Assembly (NCBI RefSeq): GCF_000379965.1
Contig: NZ_KB904328.1
Span: forward strand, 124,001-188,000
DNA: 64,000 nucleotides
Reading direction: 5' to 3'
DNA from: Hoylesella nanceiensis DSM 19126 = JCM 15639
GTDB lineage: Bacteria > Bacteroidota > Bacteroidia > Bacteroidales > Bacteroidaceae
The notes beneath the pieces were generated by a model. It was not told the origin of the DNA. It saw only the letters and a program-made list of their open reading frames with translations, and made no database searches. Of the stretch, positions 1-9,477 are shown in pieces (within the stretch, counting starts at the first letter, position 1; each line of letters starts with the position of its first letter). The translations under genes and the position numbers were made by a program.

Positions 1-115
1 TATATCAATCTTTTTCTATCTCTTCGAGGTGCAAAGTTATGTCCTTTCGGTGTTACGGCATTGCATATTGCAGTTAAAAAACAATAAGCATTCTTTCAAT
101 CCCTTTATTTATAGG

Positions 116-3100
116 CTATTTAACATCAGATACGACATATTTAGAAGCGTCCATATAACCACCTTTTTGCTTGATGTGCTCTATCAAGTCCTTAAAAATC
201 TCGTTGCGTTCGAGTAGCGGTTCGTAGCCAGTTATCAGCATTTGCTGTCGTGCTCGAGTTAAAGCTACATTCAATTTGCGGTCGATCACCACCCCATCTT
301 CAACGAAAGTGTTACTTGTTAAAAAGCTCATTTGATACTGATGTTGTATGGTAAACGAGTAAATAATCACCTCTCTTTGCGAGCCTTGATACCTTTCTAC
401 CGTGTCGATAGATATCTTTTGCAGAGCCTCGATGCCCAATTTGTCGATTTCTTTGCGAATCATTGCAATTTGATTGCGATAAGGAATGATCACCCCCACC
501 GTTTTATTTGGATCGAAACAATGCTCATATTGTTTATATACCCGTGCCAATAGCAAGGCAACAAGGCGTGCTTCATAGGCGTTGGTCTTATCGTTTTGCC
601 CTAAAACACCATTCTTTGGCGATGGAAAGAACATTAAACGATGTGCTTTCAACGCCTCATCTAATTCGTCAACAGATGGCACTTGATAGTTTAAATGCTC
701 TTCTTTTTGATGTGGAAGGGGCACAACTGTGAGCTGTTCCTTTGCATAAAAGTTGTTAGAAACAAACTCTGCCAACTCAAAATGCATACGTCCTTGATAG
801 CGAAGCGACCCTATAACGGCATTGTTATTATGCTTTCGAGCCTTTCGCAATAAGCGTTCAAAGAGCGACTCACGGCAGTTCATCAAGCCAATATCGTGCA
901 ATAAAGGTTCTTCTACTGCCGATTCTTCGGCACTTTGACGCACCACTGCAGGCAATTGTTTATGGTCGCCCACCATAACAAAACGTTCGATGGCGAGCGA
1001 ATGAGATGCACTATGACTATGAGCAGATAGCAATCCCACGATAGACGACTCGACTATCTGCGACGACTCGTCGATGATGGCTAACGAGAAGCGTTTTAGT
1101 GCGAACAGATAAGGCTTGCCTTGCAAGGTAGAAGTGGTTGAAACTATCACCCGAGCAGAGCATATTCGGTCTTTCACATCATTCAATTTAGGGCACTCGT
1201 CTACCACTCTTTCAATAAAGAAAGGTGCAAATTTGGGGTCGGCAGCATCGCTATTGCCCAAGCGAATAAAGTCTATTTGGGCAGAACAAAGCATCTCACA
1301 AATCTCGTCTACCGCCCTATTGGTGTAGGAAAGCAGCAATACCGACGCATTGGGAGCGGTGAGTTCTTCTTCAACCATAAAGCGAAGCGCCATCGATGTC
1401 TTGCCTGTTCCTGGTGGACCGATGAGCAAATAATAGTCGAGAGCTTGCTTAACGCCCAACAAAATATCGTCGTATGCAGGGTGATAGCTTTTTGTTAGCT
1501 GTTTACTTGCATCGCTACGAGGCTCTAAAACACCTAAAAGTAGGTTCTTTCGGTCTGCTGGTGCGGTGATCATCTCGTGCAAACTGCGAATAGAGGCAGT
1601 GAAAGCCGAATCTGAACCTGCATGTTCGAGGGCAAAGAAGATCAAATTAGAGGGGTCTTTCTCAAATATTTCGTTGTGCTGTTGCGCATCGTTCAAGCGC
1701 ACAACAAGTTGTTCTTGACCAATACTTACAAGCGTTCCTTTATACAATATAGCCCTTGTTGCCAGTGGCTCGTTATCTTTTAAATAGGTATAAAGGCACA
1801 CGCTGTCGCCCTTTCTAAAGTTAGGAAGGAAGTAAGGGTCGTGTTCTGTTATCTCGAATGTAAGTAGATCTATTCCCGAAGTGGCATCGCTTCGTTCTTT
1901 CTTCACAATCACTAAGCCTGTATAAATATTGCCTGCATCTCGTTTTTCGCTAAGAGGCATACTCCAAAGGTCGGCTTGACAGCCTCCATGTCCTTCGTTT
2001 TCGCTTGTTTTAGACGATGCTTGTTCACGATAAACAAAGGTCATCATGCGGTTAAAATAAGCCTTTTCGAGGGGCGAAAGCTGTTGAAGTGGCTCAAGAA
2101 CACGATTTTGTTGAGGTTGAATATAACGCTGATAAAAGCTCGATGTCAACTTGTTTGCATTGAGTGTAAACGGAGTTAGCTCTGTTAAAATACTGCCAAA
2201 GCCCTGCTGTGCCACTGCTATTTCGTTAACAACAACACGATTTCGGAACTCAATAGCTTCTCTAAACAACTGTTGATAGAATGCAACTACCACCAAACCG
2301 CCTGGAAGTGGATATTTAGAGTAGAGCAAACGAATGTCGATGTCGTTGCGTCCAAGTCGGAAGTTGTGTTGCAACACGCCATAATATAGAAGTAACTGCA
2401 CATAATGATCTTCTCTTTGATAGCTTCCATACTTGTTAATTATGCCCCGTTCGATATTGAAATTGCCCCCAGACTTTTGTTCAATCAACAGCTTAAAGTC
2501 TGTAGTCATCAAGTCAACACGTCCCTGTATGCCTAATTCTTCGCAAATAAACGAAGGCTCGAGAATAGCTTTCGACTCGTCGAAAGACGTTTTTTCGCTA
2601 TGAAAAAGCTCGTCTACAATCTGTTGAATATTGCTACTTTGTTGCTGTGCGCTATACTTAAAGTCGTCGCCCACGTTCATATCGCCACACGTGCAATATT
2701 CAAGAGCCTTCTTACTAAAGCTCTTTTTCAAGCTTTCTTGCCAGCTATAATGTTCTTTTTTATTGATAATATCATCTAAAGCCACACCGCTATAATGACC
2801 AAGTAGAATGGCTTTTGAGTTGGCAGAGGGTGAAAGTCGATTGTAAGTATAGCTTAATGGGTGATGTCCCCAATCGGTAAAGCAACGTGCAATGGCACTA
2901 ATATCCACCAAAAAGTCGGGGTTTACCACCACAAGAGCGGTTTCTATCACATCGTTTTCGACGTTGCAATCGAGCAAATTCACTTGCATTCCCTCTTGTA
3001 ATAAGGTAGAAAGATACAAAAGATGTGGCTCGTTGAGGGGCACTGTCATCTCTTTTATATCTTCGAACTGCTCGCATTGCACCTTTAAAGCATCGCTTTG

Positions 3101-3526
3101 CACCGAAAGCACCAAGGCTCTTATTCGGCGATAGTTGATTTCTCGTTTGGCTTTCGAGATGTAATAAACCCGTGGGAGCAGATGATTGAGGCGGGTGGGA
3201 ATGGCTGTTTGAAAGATGGTTGAAATGAATATCGACAAGGCACGAGCGTGAGATAGCAACTCTTTCGACGAGAATTGCATGCCTGTTCGGGTTTCGCTAC
3301 GCATCTTTTGAATAGCTACCACGTCTCGTAAGTGCATGGAATATTTGCGAGAAAGATAGTCGACCTGCGAAAAAAGGTTACCAAACAACTCTCTATTGTT
3401 TGACAACGCCTCTCTACAAGCTAATTTCAAGGTGTCGTAGAGCATACCTGTTACCTCGGGTGCACGATGTTTGTCGAGCTGAATGAGGGCAACAATGCGG
3501 TCGAAAAGTTCTTCTGCAATAATCAT
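116..3526 (-). CDS. Dna2-like nuclease-helicase (PD-(D/E)XK plus superfamily 1 helicase)
   Basis: This 1136-residue protein probably cuts and unwinds DNA in repair or replication-intermediate processing. A PD-(D/E)XK (Cas4/RecB-type) nuclease signature lies at about residues 329-352: GRVDLM followed by LLIEQKSGG, so the acidic and E-x-K residues are present. A Walker A motif GPPGTGKT lies at about 703-710 and DESSQ (Walker B) follows. The C-terminal part has IPYRNQ, VERYQGSQ and LNVALTRAR, the motifs V and VI typical of Upf1/Dna2-type SF1 helicases. Nuclease before helicase is the Dna2 order. The first 300 residues match nothing I recognise. The ATG at 3526 follows an A-rich leader. It appears to be a single-gene unit. 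Certain as nuclease-helicase; the Dna2-like role is inferred from domain order. Confidence 0.88.
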   Translation of the reverse strand: MIIAEELFDRIVALIQLDKHRAPEVTGMLYDTLKLACREALSNNRELFGNLFSQVDYLSRKYSMHLRDVVAIQKMRSETRTGMQFSSKELLSHARALSIFISTIFQTAIPTRLNHLLPRVYYISKAKREINYRRIRALVLSVQSDALKVQCEQFEDIKEMTVPLNEPHLLYLSTLLQEGMQVNLLDCNVENDVIETALVVVNPDFLVDISAIARCFTDWGHHPLSYTYNRLSPSANSKAILLGHYSGVALDDIINKKEHYSWQESLKKSFSKKALEYCTCGDMNVGDDFKYSAQQQSSNIQQIVDELFHSEKTSFDESKAILEPSFICEELGIQGRVDLMTTDFKLLIEQKSGGNFNIERGIINKYGSYQREDHYVQLLLYYGVLQHNFRLGRNDIDIRLLYSKYPLPGGLVVVAFYQQLFREAIEFRNRVVVNEIAVAQQGFGSILTELTPFTLNANKLTSSFYQRYIQPQQNRVLEPLQQLSPLEKAYFNRMMTFVYREQASSKTSENEGHGGCQADLWSMPLSEKRDAGNIYTGLVIVKKERSDATSGIDLLTFEITEHDPYFLPNFRKGDSVCLYTYLKDNEPLATRAILYKGTLVSIGQEQLVVRLNDAQQHNEIFEKDPSNLIFFALEHAGSDSAFTASIRSLHEMITAPADRKNLLLGVLEPRSDASKQLTKSYHPAYDDILLGVKQALDYYLLIGPPGTGKTSMALRFMVEEELTAPNASVLLLSYTNRAVDEICEMLCSAQIDFIRLGNSDAADPKFAPFFIERVVDECPKLNDVKDRICSARVIVSTTSTLQGKPYLFALKRFSLAIIDESSQIVESSIVGLLSAHSHSASHSLAIERFVMVGDHKQLPAVVRQSAEESAVEEPLLHDIGLMNCRESLFERLLRKARKHNNNAVIGSLRYQGRMHFELAEFVSNNFYAKEQLTVVPLPHQKEEHLNYQVPSVDELDEALKAHRLMFFPSPKNGVLGQNDKTNAYEARLVALLLARVYKQYEHCFDPNKTVGVIIPYRNQIAMIRKEIDKLGIEALQKISIDTVERYQGSQREVIIYSFTIQHQYQMSFLTSNTFVEDGVVIDRKLNVALTRARQQMLITGYEPLLERNEIFKDLIEHIKQKGGYMDASKYVVSDVK

Positions 3527-3532
3527 TTCTTA

Positions 3533-3549
3533 TATATATAATAAGGTGT
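3533..3549. repeat. Dispersed AT motif TATATATAATAAGGTGT, copy 1
   Basis: This 17-nt string lies directly upstream of the helicase start codon. It recurs exactly at 14371-14387, and its first 15 nt recur at 48008-48022. All three copies read ACCTTATTATATATA in the sense of the minus-strand genes around them. Its function is unknown. Confidence 0.5.
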
Positions 3550-3679
3550 AAACCCTTGAATGGCGAAACTGCCTAAGCGGTTTGGGGTTGAAATATAGAT
3601 ACAAAGATACGATTCTTAGGCGTGAATATGACTTTAAATGCTCATCTTTTTCAATGCAGAAATGATAGAAGGACGCAGA

Positions 3680-3844
3680 TTATAGGGGTTTATCGTTATT
3701 AGAATACTTTGCAATGGTGGGCATCTTTGTTTTCAATGTCTCTCCATGTGCATTGTTTTTTCCGCTTGCTGTGGGCATAAATTGGCGGTCGTCCCACCGC
3801 TTTACCACAACAATATCAGGCTTAGAGTAGTTGGTTTTCTTCAT
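3680..3844 (-). CDS. Small basic protein of unknown function (54 aa)
   Basis: I do not recognise this 54-residue ORF. It begins MKKTNYSKPDIVVVKRW and is lysine-rich and hydrophilic, with no signal peptide or membrane segment. An in-frame start 15 codons upstream would give 69 residues, but the MKK start fits better because a well-formed promoter (TTG-20-TATTTTTG, 3887-3917) would begin transcription close to the longer start. The leader is A-rich. It sits alone between the helicase and the nrd terminator and repeat array. It could be a real small protein or a fortuitous ORF inside a small transcript; the promoter tips the balance towards a gene. Confidence 0.5.
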   Translation of the reverse strand: MKKTNYSKPDIVVVKRWDDRQFMPTASGKNNAHGETLKTKMPTIAKYSNNDKPL

Positions 3845-3886
3845 GGTTTTCTCGATTATCAATAAGTAGTGTTTTTTAATGGGTTG

Positions 3887-3917
3887 CAAAAATAAGAAAA
3901 ATACGATTATTTTACAA
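3887..3917 (-). promoter_or_regulatory. Bacteroidota-type promoter of the small ORF
   Basis: Read on the minus strand, TTG (3917-3915) is followed after exactly 20 nt by TATTTTTG (3894-3887), matching the -33 TTG and -7 TAnnTTTG consensus. The predicted start is near 3880. Confidence 0.55.
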
Positions 3918-3965
3918 ATTTTAAAGCATTATTTTTGCCTTACAAATGGTATTTTTTTAGGATTC

Positions 3966-4053
3966 TAAAAGCAATACTTTTGCAAGGTAATATCAATGCT
4001 TTTAGGGTGCAATTGCAGTGAGTTTACAAGCTAATTGCAATGCTTTTAGAACA
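3966..4053. repeat. 88-bp intergenic element, copy 1 (4 x 22 bp)
   Basis: Four contiguous 22-nt units start at 3966, 3988, 4010 and 4032. Their cores are TAAAAGCAATACTTTTG, TAATATCAATGCTTTTA, CAATTGCAGTGAGTTTA and TAATTGCAATGCTTTTA, each followed by five unrelated bases. It lies downstream of the nrdB terminator. The family consensus is YAAAAGCANTGCTTTTR plus five variable bases; the core is an odd-length palindrome. Confidence 0.9.
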
Positions 4054-4084
4054 CAAGTGAAAAGCGGTGATGACGTAAGGACAT

Positions 4085-4128
4085 AAAAAATGTTGCACCG
4101 CAGAGATTTATTCTCTCGCAGTGCAACA
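4085..4128 (-). terminator. Intrinsic terminator of nrdA-nrdB
   Basis: TGTTGCAC (4091-4098) pairs with GTGCAACA (4121-4128), and an inner AGAG/CTCT stem extends the hairpin. On the minus strand it is followed by TTTTTT, about 30 nt past the nrdB stop. Confidence 0.85.
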
Positions 4129-4159
4129 CATATTCTGTTCTATTTGCTAATACTTTTGC

Positions 4160-5203
4160 TTATAGGTCGTCTTCAAGTGCGGTGCTCTTTGCATAAGCTG
4201 TGCTCTTAGCTTCAAAGAAATCGGTTTTCACCATGTTTGCATTTGAATATTGAGACACCCATCGCATGTTCTCTGGTTCGGTTCTATTGTCTTCGTATAG
4301 ATAATCGAATCCAAGACTATGCCAACGCAAGTTGCCCAAATAACGAATATAATCGTCTACCATTTGAGCGTTCAATCCCTGAATATCGTTACCAATTACG
4401 TATTGACCCCATGCTATTTCTTGCTCTACTCCCTCACGCATCATCGCCTCATATACGGCTACTTTCTCTGGAGTAAACAAGTCTGGCTCTTCTTTTCTCA
4501 ATTCTTGTATGATGTTACGGAACAACCATAAGTGGGTATTCTCGTCACGATTGATATATCGAATCTCTTGAGCTGAACCCGACATCTTGCCATTTCTACT
4601 TAAATTATAGAAGAACATGAAACCACTATAGAAGTAAATTCCTTCGAGAATGTAGTTGGCAATGCAGGTTTTTACAAGGGTATAACGATCTCTTTTCTCG
4701 TGAAATTCGTTATAAAGGTCGCCAATAAAGGTGTTTCTTTTCAAAAGATGCTCATCGGTTTTCCATTGATATAGAATGTCGTTGCGCTCTTCTGGCGAGC
4801 AAATGGTGTCGAGCATATAGCTGTAACTCTGACTATGTACGCACTCTTGGAAGGCTTGTATGTGCAAGCAAAGATTCACTTCGTTGGCTGTTACATATTC
4901 TGTTAGCGAAGGAAGGTTGGTGCTTTGCAATGAATCTAGAAAGACCAAGAAACTTAAAATCTTATCGTATGCTGTGCGTTCTGCCTTATCGAGCTTTGGA
5001 TAGTCTTTGGTGTCTTGAGTTAGGTTAATTTCTTCTGGAATCCAAAAGTTATTCATCGCCTGGCGATACCAGTCGCTAACCCATTGATAACGCATGTTAT
5101 TGAAGTCGTTAAGGTTGGTTGTATTTCCTCCAATCATACGTCTTAAACGCAAATCTGTATCACCCATTGGGTTAAAAAGGGCGTTTCTTTTAAGCTGTTC
5201 CAT
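4160..5203 (-). CDS. nrdB: Class Ia ribonucleotide reductase, beta subunit
   Basis: NrdB houses the di-iron centre and tyrosyl radical that starts reduction of ribonucleoside diphosphates to deoxyribonucleotides in partnership with NrdA. All six expected metal ligands are visible: D90, E120 and H123 (ECVH), E187, E221 and H224 (ENTH). The radical tyrosine is present at Y127 (HSQSY), so this is a tyrosyl-radical enzyme and not the Phe-bearing class Ic type. The length of 347 residues is normal. It follows nrdA by 76 nt on the same strand and ends at a strong terminator at 4085-4128, so the two form an operon. Confidence 0.97.
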   Translation of the reverse strand: MEQLKRNALFNPMGDTDLRLRRMIGGNTTNLNDFNNMRYQWVSDWYRQAMNNFWIPEEINLTQDTKDYPKLDKAERTAYDKILSFLVFLDSLQSTNLPSLTEYVTANEVNLCLHIQAFQECVHSQSYSYMLDTICSPEERNDILYQWKTDEHLLKRNTFIGDLYNEFHEKRDRYTLVKTCIANYILEGIYFYSGFMFFYNLSRNGKMSGSAQEIRYINRDENTHLWLFRNIIQELRKEEPDLFTPEKVAVYEAMMREGVEQEIAWGQYVIGNDIQGLNAQMVDDYIRYLGNLRWHSLGFDYLYEDNRTEPENMRWVSQYSNANMVKTDFFEAKSTAYAKSTALEDDL

Positions 5204-5279
5204 ATTGTTTTATAGGATAACTGTTTGTATGTTTATAAATTCTTTATTGTCTTTCTAAATGCAAAGGCCCCTCTATTGA

Positions 5280-7799
5280 TTAAGAGGCGCAGCTTTCACA
5301 TTCTTCTACTTCAAGCGATTTGCTTCGTACATAGTAGATGGTTTTCACCCCACTTCGCCATGCAAGCAAGTAAAGTTCGAGCAATTGACGCATTGAGAAG
5401 TCGTTGGTGATGTATAAGTTTTGGCTTTGTGCTTGGTCGATATGACGCTGACGAACACCTGCAGCACGCACTGTCCATTGCTGATCGATGTTATATGCGC
5501 TCTTATACACCCAAAATGTACGGTCTGAAAGCTCTGGTGCTACACGTGGAAGCATTGCTCCTTTCTTCTCTTCGAGGAAGAATCGTTGCATAACAGGGTC
5601 GGTTCCTGCTGTAGTTCCTGCGATAATACTTGTACTTGATGTAGGTGCTATGGCAAGAAGGTAAGCATTTCGCATTCCTTGTTCTTTCACCTTAGCAGCA
5701 AGAGCGGTCCATTCGGGCGATGTGTAGCCACGTTTTGTGAAGTATTCGCCTGTTTGCCAGTCGCTACCTTCAAAGTATTTGTAGCTTCCTTTTTGTTTAG
5801 CTATATCCGAACTTGCCTCTACTGCAGCACGATTGATTGTTTCGAACACCTTATCTACAAAGTCTAAGTGTTCTTGACTCTCCCACTTAATGCCACGAAC
5901 TGCAAGCGCATGGTGATAACCGCTTACACCTAAGCCTAAGCTTCGATAGCGTTGGTTGGTGATTTTTGCATAAGGCAATGGATAGAAGTTGATGTCTATC
6001 ACGTTATCGAGAGCACGAACAACAGTGCGAACGACGTCGGTTAATTCGGTTTCGTTCTCGAGTGGCAAATGACCTAACGACAAACTTGCAAGGTTACATA
6101 CCACAAAATCGCCTGGTTTAGATGCTCTAACTACAACAGTATCGCCATCGTCGGTTTTCACTTCGGTAGAAACGCTTTCGATCTCCGACATATTTTGGGC
6201 AATTTCTGTACAAAGGTTAGAACAATAAATCATGCCTTTGTGTCCGTTTGGATTGGCTTTATTTACGTGATCTCTATTGAATGTGAATGGAGTTCCTGTT
6301 TCAACAGCAGAACGAAGCACTAAACGTACGATGTCTTTAACGCTGAGTGTACGGCGAGTTAAGCGTGCATCATTCACACAATCAATGTATCTCTTTTCCC
6401 ATTCTTCGCCATAATAGTCTTCAAGGCAATAGCCTTTTATACTTAATATCTCGTTAGGACAGAACAAATGCCAAGGTTGGTTGATATCTTCTTGCGCCAT
6501 TTTCCAGAACAAATCGGGATAACATACAGCCGGGAAGATGTCGTGTGCCTTCATTCGGTCGTCTCCATTGTTGGTTCTTAGCTGTAAGAACTCGGGTAAG
6601 TCTTTGTGCCATACATCTAAATAAACGGCAACTGCACCCTGACGCATACCTAATTGGTCTACTGCAACGGCTGTGTCGTTCACCAATTTCATCCAGCGAA
6701 TCACGCCACCTGCAGCGCCTTTAAATCCTCTAATCTTTCCTCCTGCAGCACGAACTTTACCGAAGTACATTCCCATACCACCGCCAAACTTACTCACTTG
6801 AGCAAAGTTGTCGAGACTTCTGTATATTCCTTCGAGGCTATCGGGCACGGTGTCGATGAAACAACTTGATAATTGATGGAATGGTTTACGGGCATTTGAC
6901 AAGGTTGGAGTAGCCATTGTCACTTCTAACTTACTTAGAATATCGTAGAACTTCTGTACCCATAACATTCTATCTTCTTTCTCGTTGATTGCAAGGTGCA
7001 ACGCAATACCAAGATACATTTCTTGTATTGACTCGATAGGTTTATTGCTATAGGTGCGAATGAGGTAGCGCTTCATCAATAAATCTAAACCTGAATAGTT
7101 TAGAAGGTCGTTGCGGTCTTCTTTGATAAAGGTTGCTGCCTGTTCAATTTCTTCAGGTGAATAAGATGCAAGAATATACTCTCCGTATAGACGTTCGTCG
7201 GTTAAATAACGCAACTTGTCGTAGAATGAGTGCACACTTACAGACTCTTCAAAAGCTGCAATGCTGAGATTGAGCTTGTAAGACAATAGACGTGCTGCTA
7301 TAAACTCCCAGTTGGGAGCCTCTTGAGTGGTCATTTCTACTGCCGCTTTCACCAACGCTGACAATTTATCAGCTTGCTTCATATCGTCTTTACAGAAGCT
7401 TTTAAACTTATCTGAAAGCAACAACAAACTATATTCTACACTGGTGTAATCAGATGATATCTTTTTTAATATAGGCTTTAAATCTTCGTCTTCTGCGTCT
7501 GCAACTATGCTATTGATTGCATTTCTACGCTCTGTGCGCTGAAAACGGAATAGAATATAGCTCTTTGCCTCATCGTAAAAGCCGTTCTGCATCAAGGTTT
7601 TCTCTACCTGATCTTGAATACTTTCAACATTACGCATATCTGAATGCGCTTCAATAAACTGCTCAACGGCATCTACCATTTCGTCAATTAGAACAACTTT
7701 TATTTCTGTTCCAACACTTGCAAAACTCTTTTGTATTGCGACGGCAATTTTCTTTTTGTCGTATTGCTCAACATTGCCGTTTCTCTTTATTATTTCCAT
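5280..7799 (-). CDS. nrdA: Class Ia ribonucleotide reductase, alpha subunit
   Basis: NrdA is the catalytic subunit that reduces ribonucleoside diphosphates. The N-terminal ATP-cone (residues 1 to about 90, beginning MEIIKRNGNVEQYDKKKI) predicts allosteric activity control by ATP/dATP. The active-site NLCTE motif is at about 526-531, and PTSSTSIIAGTT, a loop typical of the 10-stranded barrel, comes later. The C-terminal CESC (C834, C837) is the mobile redox pair that is re-reduced by thioredoxin or glutaredoxin. The 839-residue length is in range for a Bacteroidota NrdA with one ATP cone. It is first in the nrdA-nrdB operon. Confidence 0.97.
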   Translation of the reverse strand: MEIIKRNGNVEQYDKKKIAVAIQKSFASVGTEIKVVLIDEMVDAVEQFIEAHSDMRNVESIQDQVEKTLMQNGFYDEAKSYILFRFQRTERRNAINSIVADAEDEDLKPILKKISSDYTSVEYSLLLLSDKFKSFCKDDMKQADKLSALVKAAVEMTTQEAPNWEFIAARLLSYKLNLSIAAFEESVSVHSFYDKLRYLTDERLYGEYILASYSPEEIEQAATFIKEDRNDLLNYSGLDLLMKRYLIRTYSNKPIESIQEMYLGIALHLAINEKEDRMLWVQKFYDILSKLEVTMATPTLSNARKPFHQLSSCFIDTVPDSLEGIYRSLDNFAQVSKFGGGMGMYFGKVRAAGGKIRGFKGAAGGVIRWMKLVNDTAVAVDQLGMRQGAVAVYLDVWHKDLPEFLQLRTNNGDDRMKAHDIFPAVCYPDLFWKMAQEDINQPWHLFCPNEILSIKGYCLEDYYGEEWEKRYIDCVNDARLTRRTLSVKDIVRLVLRSAVETGTPFTFNRDHVNKANPNGHKGMIYCSNLCTEIAQNMSEIESVSTEVKTDDGDTVVVRASKPGDFVVCNLASLSLGHLPLENETELTDVVRTVVRALDNVIDINFYPLPYAKITNQRYRSLGLGVSGYHHALAVRGIKWESQEHLDFVDKVFETINRAAVEASSDIAKQKGSYKYFEGSDWQTGEYFTKRGYTSPEWTALAAKVKEQGMRNAYLLAIAPTSSTSIIAGTTAGTDPVMQRFFLEEKKGAMLPRVAPELSDRTFWVYKSAYNIDQQWTVRAAGVRQRHIDQAQSQNLYITNDFSMRQLLELYLLAWRSGVKTIYYVRSKSLEVEECESCAS

Positions 7800-7873
7800 G
7801 AAATTAATTAACTACTAATGAGATACCAATTCGAGTGTAATTGTTATCCGTTTTAATTACTAAACTATTGCTA

Positions 7874-7881
7874 CAAAGATA
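7874..7881 (-). promoter_or_regulatory. Possible -7 element for nrdAB
   Basis: CAAAGATA on the plus strand reads TATCTTTG towards nrdA, 75 nt upstream of the start codon. I see no TTG at the preferred spacing, so support is partial. The rest of the gap up to the rplM promoter is AT-rich and shows no clear gene. Confidence 0.4.
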
Positions 7882-8108
7882 CAAAAAGTATAGCATCTTT
7901 CGACACTTTTTCATGCAAAAAGATGTCTTTTAAGAATCAATATCAATTCCATAGGAATGAATACACTTAACATTTACGAAATGAAAGAATCGCTCCTTTT
8001 ACACATATATTGTATATAAGGACCCGATTGAAAGAATAAAAATGTTAATAATAAATAAATAATCACATCCACAGATAATCACTTATCCTTATAATAAAAA
8101 GAAAGTAA

Positions 8109-8116
8109 TACCTTTG
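8109..8116 (+). promoter_or_regulatory. Probable -7 element of the rplM-rpsI operon
   Basis: TACCTTTG matches the Bacteroidota -7 consensus TAnnTTTG. A clear -33 TTG is not visible at the usual distance. Transcription would start near 8123 and give a leader of about 140 nt. Confidence 0.5.
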
Positions 8117-8129
8117 TAGTCCGATTATT

Positions 8130-8211
8130 ACGGGGCTAAACTTAGTAACCCCTGTGTGGAAGTGTTAATAGTTGATGCTTAAGGCCAGGCACAACGGTTA
8201 GTGAATCGACT
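8130..8211 (+). promoter_or_regulatory. Structured 5' leader of rplM-rpsI
   Basis: Two stems can be drawn. GGGGCTAA (8132-8139) folds back on TTAG and CCCC (8149-8152) with a three-base bulge. AGTTGAT (8170-8176) pairs with ATCGACT (8205-8211) with one G-U pair. Ribosomal-protein operons are often autoregulated through such leaders, so feedback by L13 or S9 is plausible but only inferred. Confidence 0.4.
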
Positions 8212-8260
8212 GCACAAAAGAATTAAAAACGTTTTTTAGTAGTAATATTTAATCAAAAGA

Positions 8261-8722
8261 ATGAACACTTTAAGTTACAAAACCATTTCCGCTAACAAGG
8301 AAACGGTAAAAAAAGAGTGGGTAGTTATCGACGCAACAGACATGGTAGTAGGTCGTCTTTGCTCTATTGTTGCAAAGATTTTGCGTGGTAAATACAAACC
8401 CAACTTCACTCCTCACGTTGATTGTGGAGACAATGTTATCATTATTAATGCCGCAAAAGTAGTATTCACAGGTAAGAAAGAAACCGATAAAGTGTATACA
8501 CATTACACTGGTTATCCTGGTGGACAACGCTTTAATACACCAGAAGGACTTCGTAAAAGACCAAACGGTGTAGACAGAATCTTACGTCATGCCGTTAAAG
8601 GAATGTTACCAAAAGGTCCTTTAGGACGTGCAATATTGAAGAACCTCTATGTGTTTGAAGGTACAGAGCACAACAAAGAAGCTCAAAAACCAAAAGCAAT
8701 AGATATTAAACAATACAAATAA
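8261..8722 (+). CDS. rplM: 50S ribosomal protein L13
   Basis: L13 is an early-assembling large-subunit protein. The sequence contains the family core WVVIDATDMVVGRL near residues 21-34 and the HYTGYPGG motif, with GMLPKGPLGR towards the C-terminus. The 153-residue length is normal. It is followed after 12 nt by rpsI, the pairing seen across most bacteria. The start is supported by an A-rich leader and by the position of the conserved core. Confidence 0.98.
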   Translation: MNTLSYKTISANKETVKKEWVVIDATDMVVGRLCSIVAKILRGKYKPNFTPHVDCGDNVIIINAAKVVFTGKKETDKVYTHYTGYPGGQRFNTPEGLRKRPNGVDRILRHAVKGMLPKGPLGRAILKNLYVFEGTEHNKEAQKPKAIDIKQYK

Positions 8723-8734
8723 AGACGGTAAAAG

Positions 8735-9121
8735 ATGGAAATGATTAATGCAATTGGTCGCCGCAAAAGTGCAGTAGCACGTGTTTACTTAACAGAAGGA
8801 ACCGGCAAGATCACAATCAATAAGAAAGATCTCGAAACATATTTCCCATCTGCAATCTTGCAGTATGTGGTAAAACAACCACTTCAACTACTTGAAGCAG
8901 AAGGCAAATACGACATCAAAGCAAACCTCGATGGTGGAGGTTTCACAGGCCAAAGCCAAGCATTGCGCCTTGCAATCGCTCGTGCATTGGTTAAAGTTAA
9001 CGCAGAAGACAAGAAATCTTTGAAAGACGAAGGATTCTTAACACGTGACTCTCGTGTAGTTGAACGTAAGAAACCAGGTCAACCAAAGGCTCGTCGTCGC
9101 TTCCAATTCAGCAAGCGTTAA
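8735..9121 (+). CDS. rpsI: 30S ribosomal protein S9
   Basis: S9 is a small-subunit protein whose C-terminal tail reaches the P-site tRNA. The start MEMINAIGRRKSAVARV and the tail KARRRFQFSKR, ending in the characteristic SKR, are diagnostic. The 128-residue length is normal. It is the second gene of the rplM operon. I see no strong intrinsic terminator directly after it; the downstream gap holds a 22-bp repeat array. Confidence 0.98.
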   Translation: MEMINAIGRRKSAVARVYLTEGTGKITINKKDLETYFPSAILQYVVKQPLQLLEAEGKYDIKANLDGGGFTGQSQALRLAIARALVKVNAEDKKSLKDEGFLTRDSRVVERKKPGQPKARRRFQFSKR

Positions 9122-9234
9122 TATTCGACACGCTGTTTATTTCGCCGATAGCAGTGACTTTTACAATCACGATTGTCATCATGTCGCAGCACCATCGACC
9201 GAAAACGACAGCACCCTTCTTCGCTTTTCATTCG

Positions 9235-9322
9235 TAAAAAGACTGCAAATACAAGGTAATAGCTATGCTTTTATCTCCTAATAGCAGCCATATTACAGAA
9301 CAAAAGCATTACTATTAGGAAG
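9235..9322. repeat. 88-bp intergenic element, copy 2 (4 x 22 bp)
   Basis: Units start at 9235, 9257, 9279 and 9301. The clearest cores are TAATAGCTATGCTTTTA and CAAAAGCATTACTATTA; the first unit (9235) is the weakest match. It occupies the 356-nt gap between rpsI and rpsB, which otherwise holds no gene that I can support. Confidence 0.8.
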
Positions 9323-9477
9323 AAGGTAATCATCATGTGGTCACCAACAACGCCCATGATAAAGTTTAGTATCTAAACCAATAAGACCCAAAGACATGTC
9401 ACAATGCACTTTGCTACTTGTTGGCTGATCCTAAAAAGGAATTAAAAAGAAAGTAAACAATTAAAAGAAAAGAAACA

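Noticed and set aside
8001-8018. ACACATATATTGTATATA as an NrdR box
   Set aside because: It is one base short of the NrdR consensus, single, and about 200 nt from nrdA.
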